A DNA stretch of 64,000 bases from Lysobacter prati (lineage in GTDB: Bacteria > Pseudomonadota > Gammaproteobacteria > Xanthomonadales > Xanthomonadaceae): contig NZ_VLNV01000003.1 of assembly GCF_009765215.1 (NCBI RefSeq), forward strand, positions 186,001 to 250,000, written 5' to 3'. The notes beneath the pieces are model-generated. The model was given only the letters and a program-made list of their open reading frames with translations, did not search any database and had not been told where the DNA came from. Of this stretch, positions 18,311-26,121 are shown piece by piece. The stretch's first letter is position 1. The number at the start of each line of letters is the position of its first letter. Both the position numbers and the translations under genes were made by a program.

Positions 18311-19060
18311 ATGCCTTTTGTTGCCGCGACCCGCTCGCTCGGCCGCGCCGGCCTGTTCTCGTTGTCGGTGTTCCGGGCCTCGAAGCCGACTCCCGACTTC
18401 TTTAAGGAGTTGGTCCGCGAGATCTACAAGATCGGTGCACGTTCGCTGCCGATCATCGCCGTTGGCGGCGCATTCGTCGGCCTTTCGGTGACGTTGCTGG
18501 GCTATCGCGCGCTTGAGACCTACGGCGCCACGGCCCAGGTCAGCGCCCTGCTCGGCTTGGGCATGTACCGCGAGCTGGGCCCGGTGCTGACCGCCCTGCT
18601 CTTCATCGGCCGCGCCGGCAGCTCCATTGCCGCCGAATTGGGGCTGATGCGCGCCACCGACCAGATCACCGCCCTGGGCCTGATGGCCATCGACCCGGTC
18701 GGCAAGGCCGTGGCGCCCCGCTTCTGGGCGGCCGTGCTGTGCGTACCGCTGCTGACCGGCTTCTTCTGCAGCTTCGCGATTAGCGCCAGCTACTTCGAAT
18801 CGGTGCACGTGATCGGGCTCGATGCCGGCACGTTCTGGCAGGTTTTGAAGGACAGCGTCGATTTTGTCGACGACTTCCTGATGGCGCTGGTGAAGTCGGC
18901 CGTGTTCGGCGGCACCGCGGCGCTGGTGGCTTCCTACGTCGGCTTCCACGCCGAACCGACCATCGAAGGCACCTCGGTCGCCACCACCCGCGCGGTGGTG
19001 AACGCCTCGCTGCTGGTGCTGATGTTCAATTTCGTCATGTCCGCCTTCCTCTTCCGCTGA
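18311..19060 (+). CDS. mlaE: Phospholipid ABC transporter permease MlaE
   Basis: 249-residue inner-membrane permease (MlaE/YrbE family). It has an amphipathic N-terminal segment, then hydrophobic spans including LPIIAVGGAFVGLSVTLLGY, the conserved GMYRELGPVLTALLFIGRAGSSIAAELGLM loop, and a C-terminal span NASLLVLMFNFVMSAFLF. ATG 18311 follows a GGGAG element; a longer frame upstream overlaps mlaF. The E-L-G-x-M-R and ELGPVLTA motifs define the family. Works with MlaF, MlaD and MlaB. Confidence 0.96.
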   Translation: MPFVAATRSLGRAGLFSLSVFRASKPTPDFFKELVREIYKIGARSLPIIAVGGAFVGLSVTLLGYRALETYGATAQVSALLGLGMYRELGPVLTALLFIGRAGSSIAAELGLMRATDQITALGLMAIDPVGKAVAPRFWAAVLCVPLLTGFFCSFAISASYFESVHVIGLDAGTFWQVLKDSVDFVDDFLMALVKSAVFGGTAALVASYVGFHAEPTIEGTSVATTRAVVNASLLVLMFNFVMSAFLFR

Positions 19061-19088
19061 GGCGACGCCCCTTTATGAGTACCCACCG

Positions 19089-19652
19089 ATGAGCATCCGC
19101 GCCCCCCGTATCGAATTTGCCGTCGGCGCCTTCCTGTTGCTGGCCCTGGGCTCGCTGCTGGTACTGGCCCTGGCCTCGACCAACGGCCGCTGGGGCCTTG
19201 GCAGCGATACCTACCCGTTGACGGCACGTTTCTCGACGATCGGCGCACTTCGACCCAATGCGCCGATCAAGATCGGCGGCGTGGCGATCGGACATGTCGA
19301 CAAGATCGAAGTAGATCCCGTCAAGTTCGACACCGTTGTGACCATGGCGGTGAACAAGCGTTACGACAAGCTGCCGGCCGACACCGCCGCCAGCATCCTC
19401 ACCAGCGGGCTGCTCGGCGAGAGCTACATCAATCTCGCCCCCGGCGGAGACCCGGATTCGCTCAAGCCCGGCGACGAGATCTACCTGACCCAGTCCGCGG
19501 TCGACCTGATCCAGCTGGTCGGCAAGTACATGTTCAGCGGCGGTGGCGCCAAGCCCGCCGACAATGCCGGCCAAGCCGCAGAACCCTCTGCCGACGTTCC
19601 CGACTACCTGAAGGGCGATGCCGCCCCCACGGACGAGACCAAGACCAAATGA
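19089..19652 (+). CDS. mlaD: Phospholipid transport substrate-binding protein MlaD (MCE domain)
   Basis: 187-residue membrane-anchored MCE protein forming the periplasmic hexamer over MlaE. One N-terminal membrane segment (about 10-30) precedes the MCE domain (about 40-125: TARFSTIGALRPNAPIKIGGVAIGHVDKIEV, then ASILTSGLLGESYINLAPG). The C-terminal tail is hydrophilic and Pro/Ala-rich. The next gene starts within its last codons (ATGA at 19649-19652). Confidence 0.95.
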   Translation: MSIRAPRIEFAVGAFLLLALGSLLVLALASTNGRWGLGSDTYPLTARFSTIGALRPNAPIKIGGVAIGHVDKIEVDPVKFDTVVTMAVNKRYDKLPADTAASILTSGLLGESYINLAPGGDPDSLKPGDEIYLTQSAVDLIQLVGKYMFSGGGAKPADNAGQAAEPSADVPDYLKGDAAPTDETKTK

Positions 19653-20326
19653 CCCAGTCCAACCGTGCCCTCTCCCTGATCATTGCCGCCGCCCTCGCCG
19701 TGGCCGCGCCCGCCGCGGTGCTGGCGCAGGCCGCGCCTGCCGCCGCACCGGCTGCAGCAACTGCCGCCCCGGCCGGCTCGCCGAGCGCGCTGGTGCTGAG
19801 CAACAGCACCCGCATCCTGGCGACGCTGGAAAGCCGACGCGCCGAGTTCAGCAAGGATCGCGGCGCGCTGCGCCAGTTCATCGCCAGCGAATTCGACAAC
19901 ATCTTCGACCGCGACTACTCCGCCCGCCTGGTGCTGGGCGTGCACGGCCGCGGTGCCTCCGATGCCGACGTGAAGGTGTTCGCCGATGCGCTCGCCGACA
20001 GCCTCATGCAGCGCTACGGCTCCTCCCTGCTCGACCTCAACAGCAAGCTCAAGGTGCGGGTGAAGTCGGAAACGCCGATCCGCGGCGGCGCCATCGTCAA
20101 GGTGTCGAGCGAGTACCTGCGCCAGGGCAACGAGGCCGTGCCGGTCGACTACCTGATGCGCAAGGTCGGCACGCAGTGGAAGGTGTTCGACGTGATGGTC
20201 GAGGGCGTCAGCTTCGTGCAGACCTTCCGCAACCAGTTCGACGCCCCGCTCAAGCAGAAGTCGATCCCGCAGGTCGCCGCCGACATCAAGGCGGGCCGAC
20301 TGCAGGCAGCCGCCAGCAGCAACTGA
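19649..20326 (+). CDS. mlaC: Periplasmic phospholipid-binding protein MlaC
   Basis: 225 residues with an N-terminal signal peptide (about 1-26, cleavage near VLAQA) and an Ala/Pro-rich linker, then the MlaC/Ttg2 domain (about 50-215: LATLESRRAEFSKDRGALRQFIASEFDNIFDRDYSARLVLG, later YLMRKVGTQWKVFDVMVEGVSFVQTFRNQF). It shuttles phospholipid between the MlaA complex in the outer membrane and MlaFEDB. Start ATG 19649 overlaps the mlaD stop. Confidence 0.95.
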   Translation: MTQSNRALSLIIAAALAVAAPAAVLAQAAPAAAPAAATAAPAGSPSALVLSNSTRILATLESRRAEFSKDRGALRQFIASEFDNIFDRDYSARLVLGVHGRGASDADVKVFADALADSLMQRYGSSLLDLNSKLKVRVKSETPIRGGAIVKVSSEYLRQGNEAVPVDYLMRKVGTQWKVFDVMVEGVSFVQTFRNQFDAPLKQKSIPQVAADIKAGRLQAAASSN

Positions 20327-20328
20327 GC

Positions 20329-20610
20329 ATGACCAACGCGACGGTCCGCCAGGACGGTGACACCCTCGCCTTCAGCGGCGCGCTTGAGCGCGCCGCCGTT
20401 GCATCGCTGTGGGCGCAGTTGCGCACGCTGGCGCCCGGGCTGCGTCGCATCGACCTGGGCGCGGTCAGCCGGGTCGACAGCGCCGGACTGGCCTTGCTTT
20501 CGGAGCTGTGTGCCCGCAGTTCGATAGCCCAGATCGATGGCAATCCGCCCGGTCTGGCCGAACTACGCGCCGCCTACCGCCTCGACGAAGCACTGGCCTT
20601 CGCCAGCTGA
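20329..20610 (+). CDS. mlaB: STAS-domain protein MlaB
   Basis: 93-residue cytoplasmic STAS protein, two bases after the mlaC stop. Strands and helices of the STAS fold are visible (DTLAFSGALERAAVASLWAQL; RRIDLGAVSRVDSAGLALLSELC). The DSAGLALL motif contains the conserved Ser/Thr position of anti-sigma-antagonist-like STAS domains. In E. coli MlaB binds MlaF and is needed for ATPase activity. The open frame upstream in the same phase is a shadow of mlaC. Confidence 0.93.
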   Translation: MTNATVRQDGDTLAFSGALERAAVASLWAQLRTLAPGLRRIDLGAVSRVDSAGLALLSELCARSSIAQIDGNPPGLAELRAAYRLDEALAFAS

Positions 20611-20676
20611 GCCGTACGAACACTGCGTTCCGGCCACGGTCACGCCGGGGCCGGGCCGCGCCTCCCCCTGAGCCTC

Positions 20677-20692
20677 TACACTGCGACCCATG
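20677..20692 (+). promoter_or_regulatory. Possible internal promoter just before mlaA (leaderless arrangement)
   Basis: TACACT (20677-20682) matches a -10 box and lies 7 bases before the mlaA ATG (20690). No Shine-Dalgarno is present in those 7 bases, so if this promoter is used the mRNA would start at or next to the ATG. mlaA could also be read from the upstream operon. Confidence 0.35.
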
Positions 20693-21829
20693 CGCCCCCA
20701 CGCACCCCTAATCGCCCTAGTGCTCGCCTGCGTGCCGTTGTTCGGCCACGCACAGATCCTCACGCGCCCGTTGTCGGGCCAGCAGCGCGAGGAGTTCGAG
20801 CGCTGCATGAAGGAAGCCGGTGACGATGCGGCCAAGGCGCGCGCATGCGTGAAGGCTTCGATCGATGGCGAGCCTGCGACGACCGAACCCGCGCCGACAC
20901 CGGTGACGGCTGAGCCTGTGACGCCTGAGCCGGCGACGCCTGTGCCGAGCGAGCCGGCGACGACGCCCACGCCAGTCGAACCGACGACGCCGGAAACGCA
21001 GCCGCAGACCGAGCAGCCGCAGACCGACGGGCGGACCCAGGCCGAGCGCGACTACGACGCACTGTATGGCACGCCGGACGAAGGCTATGCCGACCCGAAC
21101 CTGCCGACGCCGGCGGTGATGCCGACGGTCTACGATCCGTGGGAGCGATACAACCGGCAGATGCACCGCTTCAACAACGCCGTCGACCGCGGTGTCGCGC
21201 GGCCGCTGGCGCGCGGTTACGTCAAGGTGGTGCCGCGTCCCTTTCGCCTGGGCGTAAGCAACTTCTTCAACAACCTCGGCCAACCGGTGTCCGCGGTCAA
21301 TGCGCTGCTGCAGGGCAAGCCCAAGCAGGCAGGGCAGTCGTTGGGACGTTTCGTTCTCAACACCACGCTGGGCATCGGCGGCATCTTCGATCCGGCCTCC
21401 GACGCCAAGCTGCCCAATCGCAGCGAGGACTTCGGTCAGACGCTCGGCGTCTGGGGCTGGAAGAATTCGCGTTTCTTCGAGCTGCCGCTGTTCGGGCCGC
21501 GCACGGTGCGCGACACCTTCGGCCTGGTCGGCGATGCGCCGCTGAGCCCGCTCCGCCAGGTCGAGGCCGACCGGGTGCGCATTCCACTGCAGGGACTGCA
21601 GCTGGTCGACGTGCGCTCGCAGCTGCTGGCAACGGACAGTTTCCGCGAAGGCGCCGAGGACGATTACACGCTGGTGCGTGATGCGTGGATGCAGCGTCGC
21701 AATTACCAGATCTGGGGCGACCGCATGAACGGCGACCAGACCGACACGCTGCCTGACTACCTGCAGGACGACAGCAATCCGCAGGTTCCGGTCGATGCGT
21801 TGCCTGTCATGCCGACGGATGGTGGCTGA
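20690..21829 (+). CDS. mlaA: Outer-membrane lipid-asymmetry protein MlaA (VacJ) with extended N-terminus
   Basis: 379 residues, longer than E. coli MlaA (251) because of a linker of roughly 80 residues (about 55-120) rich in Glu-Pro/Thr-Pro before the domain. A very short signal reaches LVLAC, so Cys14 may be lipidated; a signal-peptidase I site after GHA is the alternative. The VacJ domain begins near YDPWERYNRQMHRFNNAVDRGVARPLARGY and continues through VSNFFNNLGQPVSAVNALLQGK, FVLNTTLGIGGIFDPA, SEDFGQTLGVWG and ELPLFGPRTVRDT, all family signatures. It extracts misplaced phospholipid from the outer leaflet for MlaC. Last gene of mlaFEDCBA. Confidence 0.95.
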   Translation: MRPHAPLIALVLACVPLFGHAQILTRPLSGQQREEFERCMKEAGDDAAKARACVKASIDGEPATTEPAPTPVTAEPVTPEPATPVPSEPATTPTPVEPTTPETQPQTEQPQTDGRTQAERDYDALYGTPDEGYADPNLPTPAVMPTVYDPWERYNRQMHRFNNAVDRGVARPLARGYVKVVPRPFRLGVSNFFNNLGQPVSAVNALLQGKPKQAGQSLGRFVLNTTLGIGGIFDPASDAKLPNRSEDFGQTLGVWGWKNSRFFELPLFGPRTVRDTFGLVGDAPLSPLRQVEADRVRIPLQGLQLVDVRSQLLATDSFREGAEDDYTLVRDAWMQRRNYQIWGDRMNGDQTDTLPDYLQDDSNPQVPVDALPVMPTDGG

Positions 21830-22026
21830 TCCGGGCTTCGCCCGGCTCAACCCCACGCTCGCGTAGCGAGCGATCCGTCTTTACGCGGCGCCATACCCCG
21901 GCCCTTTCGCGCCTGCGGCGCGAACCGCGGGATGTCGGCTGATTTTCAATCAGCCCGCTCGCAGGGCGAGCGATCCCCCGTCGCAGCGCCATACCCCAGC
22001 CCTTTCGCGCCTACGGCGCGAACCGC
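21829..22026. repeat. Palindrome-rich block downstream of mlaA with two ~70-bp direct repeats
   Basis: No gene is seen between mlaA and the gene ending at 22120. The space holds CCGGGC-TTC-GCCCGG just after the stop (terminator-like), then a ~70-bp direct repeat (21856-21928 and 21956-22026). Each copy starts with a CGCTCGC/GCGAGCG palindrome and ends with a TTCGCGCC/GGCGCGAA hairpin. Between the copies lies GGCTGATT-TTC-AATCAGCC (21937-21955). Confidence 0.75.
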
Positions 22027-22067
22027 CCCCTAACTAAGGGGGCTAGGGCAGAGCAACGGCACCCTAT

Positions 22068-22099
22068 CGTCATCCCGGCGAAAGCCGGGACCCATTTGC
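22068..22099. repeat. GTCATCCCGGCG-type palindromic element (copy A)
   Basis: The hairpin TCCCGGCGAAAGCCGGGA is flanked by GTCA and CCATTTGC. Related sequences occur at 22524-22563 (inverted), 24006-24040, 38624-38650 (partial) and 47517-47602 (complete). It resembles the short REP-like palindromes of xanthomonad genomes. Confidence 0.7.
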
Positions 22100-22119
22100 T
22101 CTTGCCCTTGGCGTCACGC

Positions 22120-22587
22120 TTACTTCGACTTCCAGCGCCGGCACATCGCCAACGTCGCGGCGATCGATGCCCAGGCCAGCGTGCAGATCACTCCGGCAAT
22201 CACGGTGAGCGTCACGATCAACCATATGCCACCGCGATCGCCTGCGAAGTTCAGGGACAGGTTGCCGGCGAGCAGGATCGATGTCGGGAGCCATGCCGCG
22301 GCTGCAATCAGCATGGCCAGCGACGCGCGTCTGAGCCCGGTGCCGCGCATGCTCATCGCAACCGGGATGGCAGCGAACGAGCACAGGCTAAGTGCCGAGA
22401 GTGCGTTGCCGGCAGGCAGTCCGCCCGGGAGTTCCGATTCGAGCCAGGGGGCGCCTGCGAGCAGGGGCCAGGCTGACAGGGCGGTGATGATCAGGAGCAC
22501 GGCGACCGTTGGCGCTGTCGGCCTGGGTCCCGGCCTTCGCCGGGACGACGGGCGGGACGACGGTGGAGTAGGGTGCACGCGGCTCAA
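22120..22587 (-). CDS. Hypothetical four-span membrane protein
   Basis: Up to 155 residues. Four hydrophobic spans are visible (about 28-46, 63-81, 88-107 and 121-148) with a short basic C-terminus ending RRWKSK. No family recognised. The start is doubtful: the longest frame uses TTG 22587, overlapping the rmuC stop, but its first ~27 residues are Pro/Arg-rich and encoded by a palindromic repeat element (22524-22563). A GTG at 22500 would start at the first membrane span. Neither has a clear Shine-Dalgarno. Palindromic elements flank both ends of the gene. Confidence 0.5.
   Translation of the reverse strand: MSRVHPTPPSSRPSSRRRPGPRPTAPTVAVLLIITALSAWPLLAGAPWLESELPGGLPAGNALSALSLCSFAAIPVAMSMRGTGLRRASLAMLIAAAAWLPTSILLAGNLSLNFAGDRGGIWLIVTLTVIAGVICTLAWASIAATLAMCRRWKSK
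22524..22563. repeat. GTCATCCCGGCG-type palindromic element (copy B, inverted)
   Basis: GGTCCCGGCCTTCGCCGGGACGACGG, then GCGGGACGACGG, is an inverted relative of the element at 22068. It falls within the annotated 5' part of the hypothetical membrane gene, which argues that the true start of that gene is further downstream. Confidence 0.6.
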
Positions 22588-23942
22588 TCGTCGGTCTGGT
22601 CTTCGATGTCCGGCCCGATCAGGCGTAGGCTTTCCTCGGCCGGCAGGGCTTCGACATCACGCAGCTTGCGGGTCAGCACGCGGGTGCGGCGGCCGGTTTC
22701 CTCGATCTTGTTGCTGGCTTCGTCGAGCTTCTTCTTGACGCCGTCGAGGACGGTGCCGAACTTCGCGAACTCGGTCTTGACCGCGCCCAGGGTCTGCCAG
22801 ACCTCGCTTGAGCGCTTCTCGATCGCCAGCGTGCGGAATCCCATCTGGAAGCTGGTCATCAAGGCGAGCAGCGTGGTCGGGCCGGCCACTGCGATGCGGA
22901 CATCGCGCTGCAGTGCATCGACCAGTCCCGGGCGGCGCAGCACTTCTGCGTACAGGCCCTCGGTCGGCAGGAACAGGATTCCGAACTCGGTGGTGTGCGG
23001 CACCGCGATGTACTTCTCGCGGATGCGCGCGGCCTCGTGGCGGACGCGGCGCTCCAGCGCGTCGCCGGCAGCGCGCGCCAGTTCCGGTTCGCCGCGCTCC
23101 TGCGCGTCGAGCAGGCGCTCGTAATCTTCGCGCGGGAACTTGGCGTCGATCGGCAACCACACCGGTGCATCGCCCGAAGAACCCGGGAAGCGCACGGCGA
23201 ATTCGACGCGCTCGCTGCTGTCGGGGACGGTGGCGACGTTGGAGGCGTACTGGTCCGGCGCGAATACCTGCTCGAGCAGGCCGGCCAGTTGCACTTCACC
23301 GAACACGCCGCGCGATTTGACGTTGGTCAGCACGCGTTGCAGGCCGCCGACGTCGGCGGCGAGCTTGTTCATGTCGCCCAAGCCCTGGTGCACCTGCGCC
23401 AGCATCTGGGTGACGTTACCGAAGCTTTCGCTGAGGCGGGTTTCCAGCGTCGCGTGCAGTTTCTCATCGACGGTGGCGCGCATCTGTTCGAGCTTGGCGG
23501 CGTTGTCGACCTGCAGCTCGCGCAGCCTGGCTTCGAGCGTGGCGCGCATCTCGCCCATGCGGGTTTCGTTGTTGCGGGTCAGCTCGCCGACGCGGGTGTC
23601 GAGGGCGGTGGCGAAATCCTTCAGCGCCAGCGCGGTCTCGCTGCGGGCCTTGCGGGCGTCCTCGGTCAGCGCTTCGCGCAGGTCTTCCAGGCGCTGGTCG
23701 GTGCGCGCGGCGGCGTCGTTGAGTCGCGTGGCGAAGCCTTCGATGCGCTGCTCCTGCTGCATCGACAGGCTGTCGAGCTGCTGCCGCAGTTCGCTGCGTC
23801 CGTCGCGCTGTTCTTCGCGCAGGGCATGCTCGAGGCGGTCGAACTGGCCTTCGGGCTTGCGCAGCAACAGGATGACGAGGAGGACGATCGCGGTGATCAC
23901 CGCGACGAGCAGGACGAGCAGCAGCAGGGACGGATCGGGCAT
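22584..23942 (-). CDS. rmuC: DNA recombination protein RmuC
   Basis: 452 residues: an N-terminal membrane anchor (about 5-28, LLLLVLLVAVITAIVLLVILLL), a long Glu/Arg/Ala coiled coil (about 35-190), then the RmuC nuclease-like domain (about 200-400) with SRGVFGEVQLAGLLEQVFAP, WLPIDAKFPREDYERLL, FGILFLPTEGLYAEVL and AGPTTLLALMTSFQMGFRTLAIEK. RmuC limits inversion of short inverted repeats in E. coli. The PIDAKFP motif lies in its PD-(D/E)xK-like core. Transcribed toward the hypothetical membrane gene. Confidence 0.95.
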   Translation of the reverse strand: MPDPSLLLLVLLVAVITAIVLLVILLLRKPEGQFDRLEHALREEQRDGRSELRQQLDSLSMQQEQRIEGFATRLNDAAARTDQRLEDLREALTEDARKARSETALALKDFATALDTRVGELTRNNETRMGEMRATLEARLRELQVDNAAKLEQMRATVDEKLHATLETRLSESFGNVTQMLAQVHQGLGDMNKLAADVGGLQRVLTNVKSRGVFGEVQLAGLLEQVFAPDQYASNVATVPDSSERVEFAVRFPGSSGDAPVWLPIDAKFPREDYERLLDAQERGEPELARAAGDALERRVRHEAARIREKYIAVPHTTEFGILFLPTEGLYAEVLRRPGLVDALQRDVRIAVAGPTTLLALMTSFQMGFRTLAIEKRSSEVWQTLGAVKTEFAKFGTVLDGVKKKLDEASNKIEETGRRTRVLTRKLRDVEALPAEESLRLIGPDIEDQTDD

Positions 23943-23980
23943 GGCGTCAGTCTAGCCGGTCCGGTCTCATTGCCTGAGAA

Positions 23981-24040
23981 CCGTCGCCTTGGGGCGACGG
24001 CCCTACGTCCATGGGTTCCCGCCTTCGCGGGAACGACGGT
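23981..24040. terminator. Hairpins between rlmI and rmuC
   Basis: CCGTCGCC-TTGG-GGCGACGG (about 23981-24000) is followed by TTCCCGC-CTTC-GCGGGAA (24014-24031), which belongs to the GTCATCCCGGCG-type family in its GTTCCCGCC variant. Both sit just after the rlmI stop (24047, minus strand). No clear T tract is present, so termination efficiency is uncertain. Confidence 0.5.
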
Positions 24041-24046
24041 CGGGGT

Positions 24047-25216
24047 TTAGTCGACCACGCGGCAGAACACCGCCTTGAGGTAGCGCGACTCCTGCACTTG
24101 CGCCAGCCACGGGTGGTCGGCGCCGGCGCCGGCCACCTTGAGTACCTGCACGGTGCGGCCGGCGTAGAACGCGGCACGGCGCAGCATGTCGAGGAACTGC
24201 TCCTCGCTGACCAGGCCGGTGCACGAGAACGTCGCGAACAACCCGCCCGGCTTGACCACGCCCATGGCGAGCTTGTTCATGTCCAGGTACTTCTTCAGCG
24301 CCGGAATGATCTGCTCGCGATCGCGGGTCATCTTGGCCGGGTCGAGGATAACCACGTCGTACTGGTCGCCGCGGATGCCGGAATCGCGCAGCCACGGGAA
24401 GATGTCGGCCTGGATGAATTTCGGGCGCACGTTGTTGAGCTTGCCGTTGGCTTTGGCGATCTCGATCACGTCGGCGTCGATGTCCACGCCGATGACCTCG
24501 TCGGCACCACGCGCGGCGGCGTAGACGGCGAAGCCGCCGGTGTTGCAGCACAGGTCGAGCACGCGCTTGCCTTCGACCTGCTGCGACAGCCACTCGCGGT
24601 TCTCGCGCTGGTCGGCGAAGAAACCGGTCTTGTGGGCCCCGGCCGGGTCGGCGCGGAACTTGATGCCGTACTCGGTGATCACTTCCGGCTGCACCGGTTC
24701 GCTGCCGCGGAAGTCGAAGCTTTCCTGCTTCTGCACGTGCTCGTCGGCGAAGCTGTAGAAGCGGCAACCCGGGAACTGCGCCTTGAGCGCTTCGTAGATC
24801 CATTCGCGGTGACGGAACATGCCGGCGCTGAAGAACTCCACCACCACCAGGTCGCCGTAGCGGTCCACGACCAGGCCCGACAGGCCGTCGCCTTCGCTGT
24901 GGCACACGCGCCAGGCGTCGCTGACGGCGTCGAGCTTGAGCACGTCGCGACGCAGCGAGACGGCCTCGGCGATCTTGCGCGCGAACCAGCCGGCGTCGAC
25001 TTCGACGTCCGGATTGGTCTCCAGGATGCGCACGGCGATGCGCGAGTGGCCGTTATAGAAGCCGCGGCCGATCCAGTCGCCCTCGACCCCGTAGACATCG
25101 ACGATCGTGCCGGGCTTGGGTTTCTGCGCGGGCTTTTCGACCAGGCGCTGGAAGATCCAGGGGTGGGTGGATTTCCAGGCGTTCTTGAGGCGTACAGCAG
25201 GGTAGGGGGCGTTCAT
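24047..25216 (-). CDS. rlmI: 23S rRNA (cytosine-1962-C5) methyltransferase RlmI
   Basis: 389 residues, equal to the usual ~396. An N-terminal PUA domain (about 1-75, RLKNAWKSTHPWIFQRLVEKP) precedes the class I SAM methyltransferase: GAHKTGFFADQRENREWL, motif I RVLDLCCNTGGFAVYAAARGA, VIGVDIDADVIEIAK, the DPP-like motif as VVILDPAKMTRD, and the catalytic-Cys region LFATFSCTGLVSEEQF. The DPP motif has Ala as third residue, a modest variation. A -10 box TAAAAT (25223-25228) lies six bases before the ATG with no Shine-Dalgarno, suggesting a leaderless message. Confidence 0.93.
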   Translation of the reverse strand: MNAPYPAVRLKNAWKSTHPWIFQRLVEKPAQKPKPGTIVDVYGVEGDWIGRGFYNGHSRIAVRILETNPDVEVDAGWFARKIAEAVSLRRDVLKLDAVSDAWRVCHSEGDGLSGLVVDRYGDLVVVEFFSAGMFRHREWIYEALKAQFPGCRFYSFADEHVQKQESFDFRGSEPVQPEVITEYGIKFRADPAGAHKTGFFADQRENREWLSQQVEGKRVLDLCCNTGGFAVYAAARGADEVIGVDIDADVIEIAKANGKLNNVRPKFIQADIFPWLRDSGIRGDQYDVVILDPAKMTRDREQIIPALKKYLDMNKLAMGVVKPGGLFATFSCTGLVSEEQFLDMLRRAAFYAGRTVQVLKVAGAGADHPWLAQVQESRYLKAVFCRVVD

Positions 25217-25228
25217 CGGGGCATTTTA
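25217..25228 (-). promoter_or_regulatory. Leaderless-type -10 box for rlmI
   Basis: On the minus strand TAAAAT (25228 to 25223), then six bases GCCCCG, then the ATG. A transcript starting the usual 6-8 bases after the -10 box would begin at the start codon. The -35 region is weak. Confidence 0.45.
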
Positions 25229-25340
25229 CGGGGTGGGGGTGTCCACTGCTTGGCAAATGAGGCCCCGTGCGGAGGATCGGGACATTGAAACCCGCCGCGG
25301 CCGGCTTGTTTTCGCCGCCAGCCGGATCAATCTGCTCAAC

Positions 25341-26120
25341 ATGCACCTGCCCACGCCCGAAGCCGTCCCCGACACGCCGGACCAGCGCAAGGCCGACAAG
25401 CGCCGCTGGCTGCGCGCCTTCAACCTCAGCCTGGCCTTCGTGCTGGTGCTGGCGGCGGTGTTCAGTGCCCAGGGCCATTTCGACGTCGCCGCCTGGACCG
25501 TGCAGCCCTGGTCGCTGCAGGGGCTGCTGGGCGTGCTGGCCGCGCCGCTGCTGCACGGCTCGTTCGAGCACCTGGCGGCGAACTCCATCGCGCTGCTGAT
25601 GCTCGGCACACTCGCCGGCGGCCTGTACCCGCGCGCCACGCTGCGTGCGCTGCCGCTGATCTGGGTAGGTTCGGGGCTCGGTGCCTGGTTGCTGGGCGAC
25701 CCGGGCTCGCATCACCTGGGCGCCAGCGGCCTCAGTCATGGCCTGATGTTCCTCGTCTTCGTGCTCGGTCTGCTGCGCCGCGACCGCGCCAGCATTGCCG
25801 CGGCCATGCTCGCCTTCATGTTCTACGGCGGCATGCTGCTGACGATCCTGCCGCGCGAGCCGGGCGTGTCCTGGCAGGCCCACCTGGGCGGCGCCGCGGC
25901 CGGCGTGCTGGCGGCGTGGCTGCTGCGCCGCGTCGATCCGTTGCCGCCGCGCAAGCGCTATAGCTGGGAAGATGAGGAAGATTCGATGGTCCCGGCGGTC
26001 GACCAACTCGCGAACGCCGATCTTGAGCCGCCCAGCCCGCGCGAAGTGCCGGTACTGTGGAACCGTCCTGACCAGCAGCACGGCACCGTGCTGCGCTTTC
26101 CGCCGCGCCAGGATTCCTGA
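25341..26120 (+). CDS. Rhomboid-family intramembrane serine protease
   Basis: 259 residues with about six hydrophobic spans. The catalytic pair is visible: Ser129 in HLGASGLSHG and His181 in SWQAHLGGAAAG, with His77/Asn81 (EHLAANS) of TM2. The first span (30-42) is followed by the L1-like region. A hydrophilic C-terminal tail of about 60 residues extends beyond the protease fold. ATG 25341 fits the fold; an upstream in-frame extension to 25233 is probably non-coding. Substrate unknown. It runs tail-to-tail with the DUF2238 gene, with almost no gap. Confidence 0.88.
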   Translation: MHLPTPEAVPDTPDQRKADKRRWLRAFNLSLAFVLVLAAVFSAQGHFDVAAWTVQPWSLQGLLGVLAAPLLHGSFEHLAANSIALLMLGTLAGGLYPRATLRALPLIWVGSGLGAWLLGDPGSHHLGASGLSHGLMFLVFVLGLLRRDRASIAAAMLAFMFYGGMLLTILPREPGVSWQAHLGGAAAGVLAAWLLRRVDPLPPRKRYSWEDEEDSMVPAVDQLANADLEPPSPREVPVLWNRPDQQHGTVLRFPPRQDS

Positions 26121-26121
26121 G

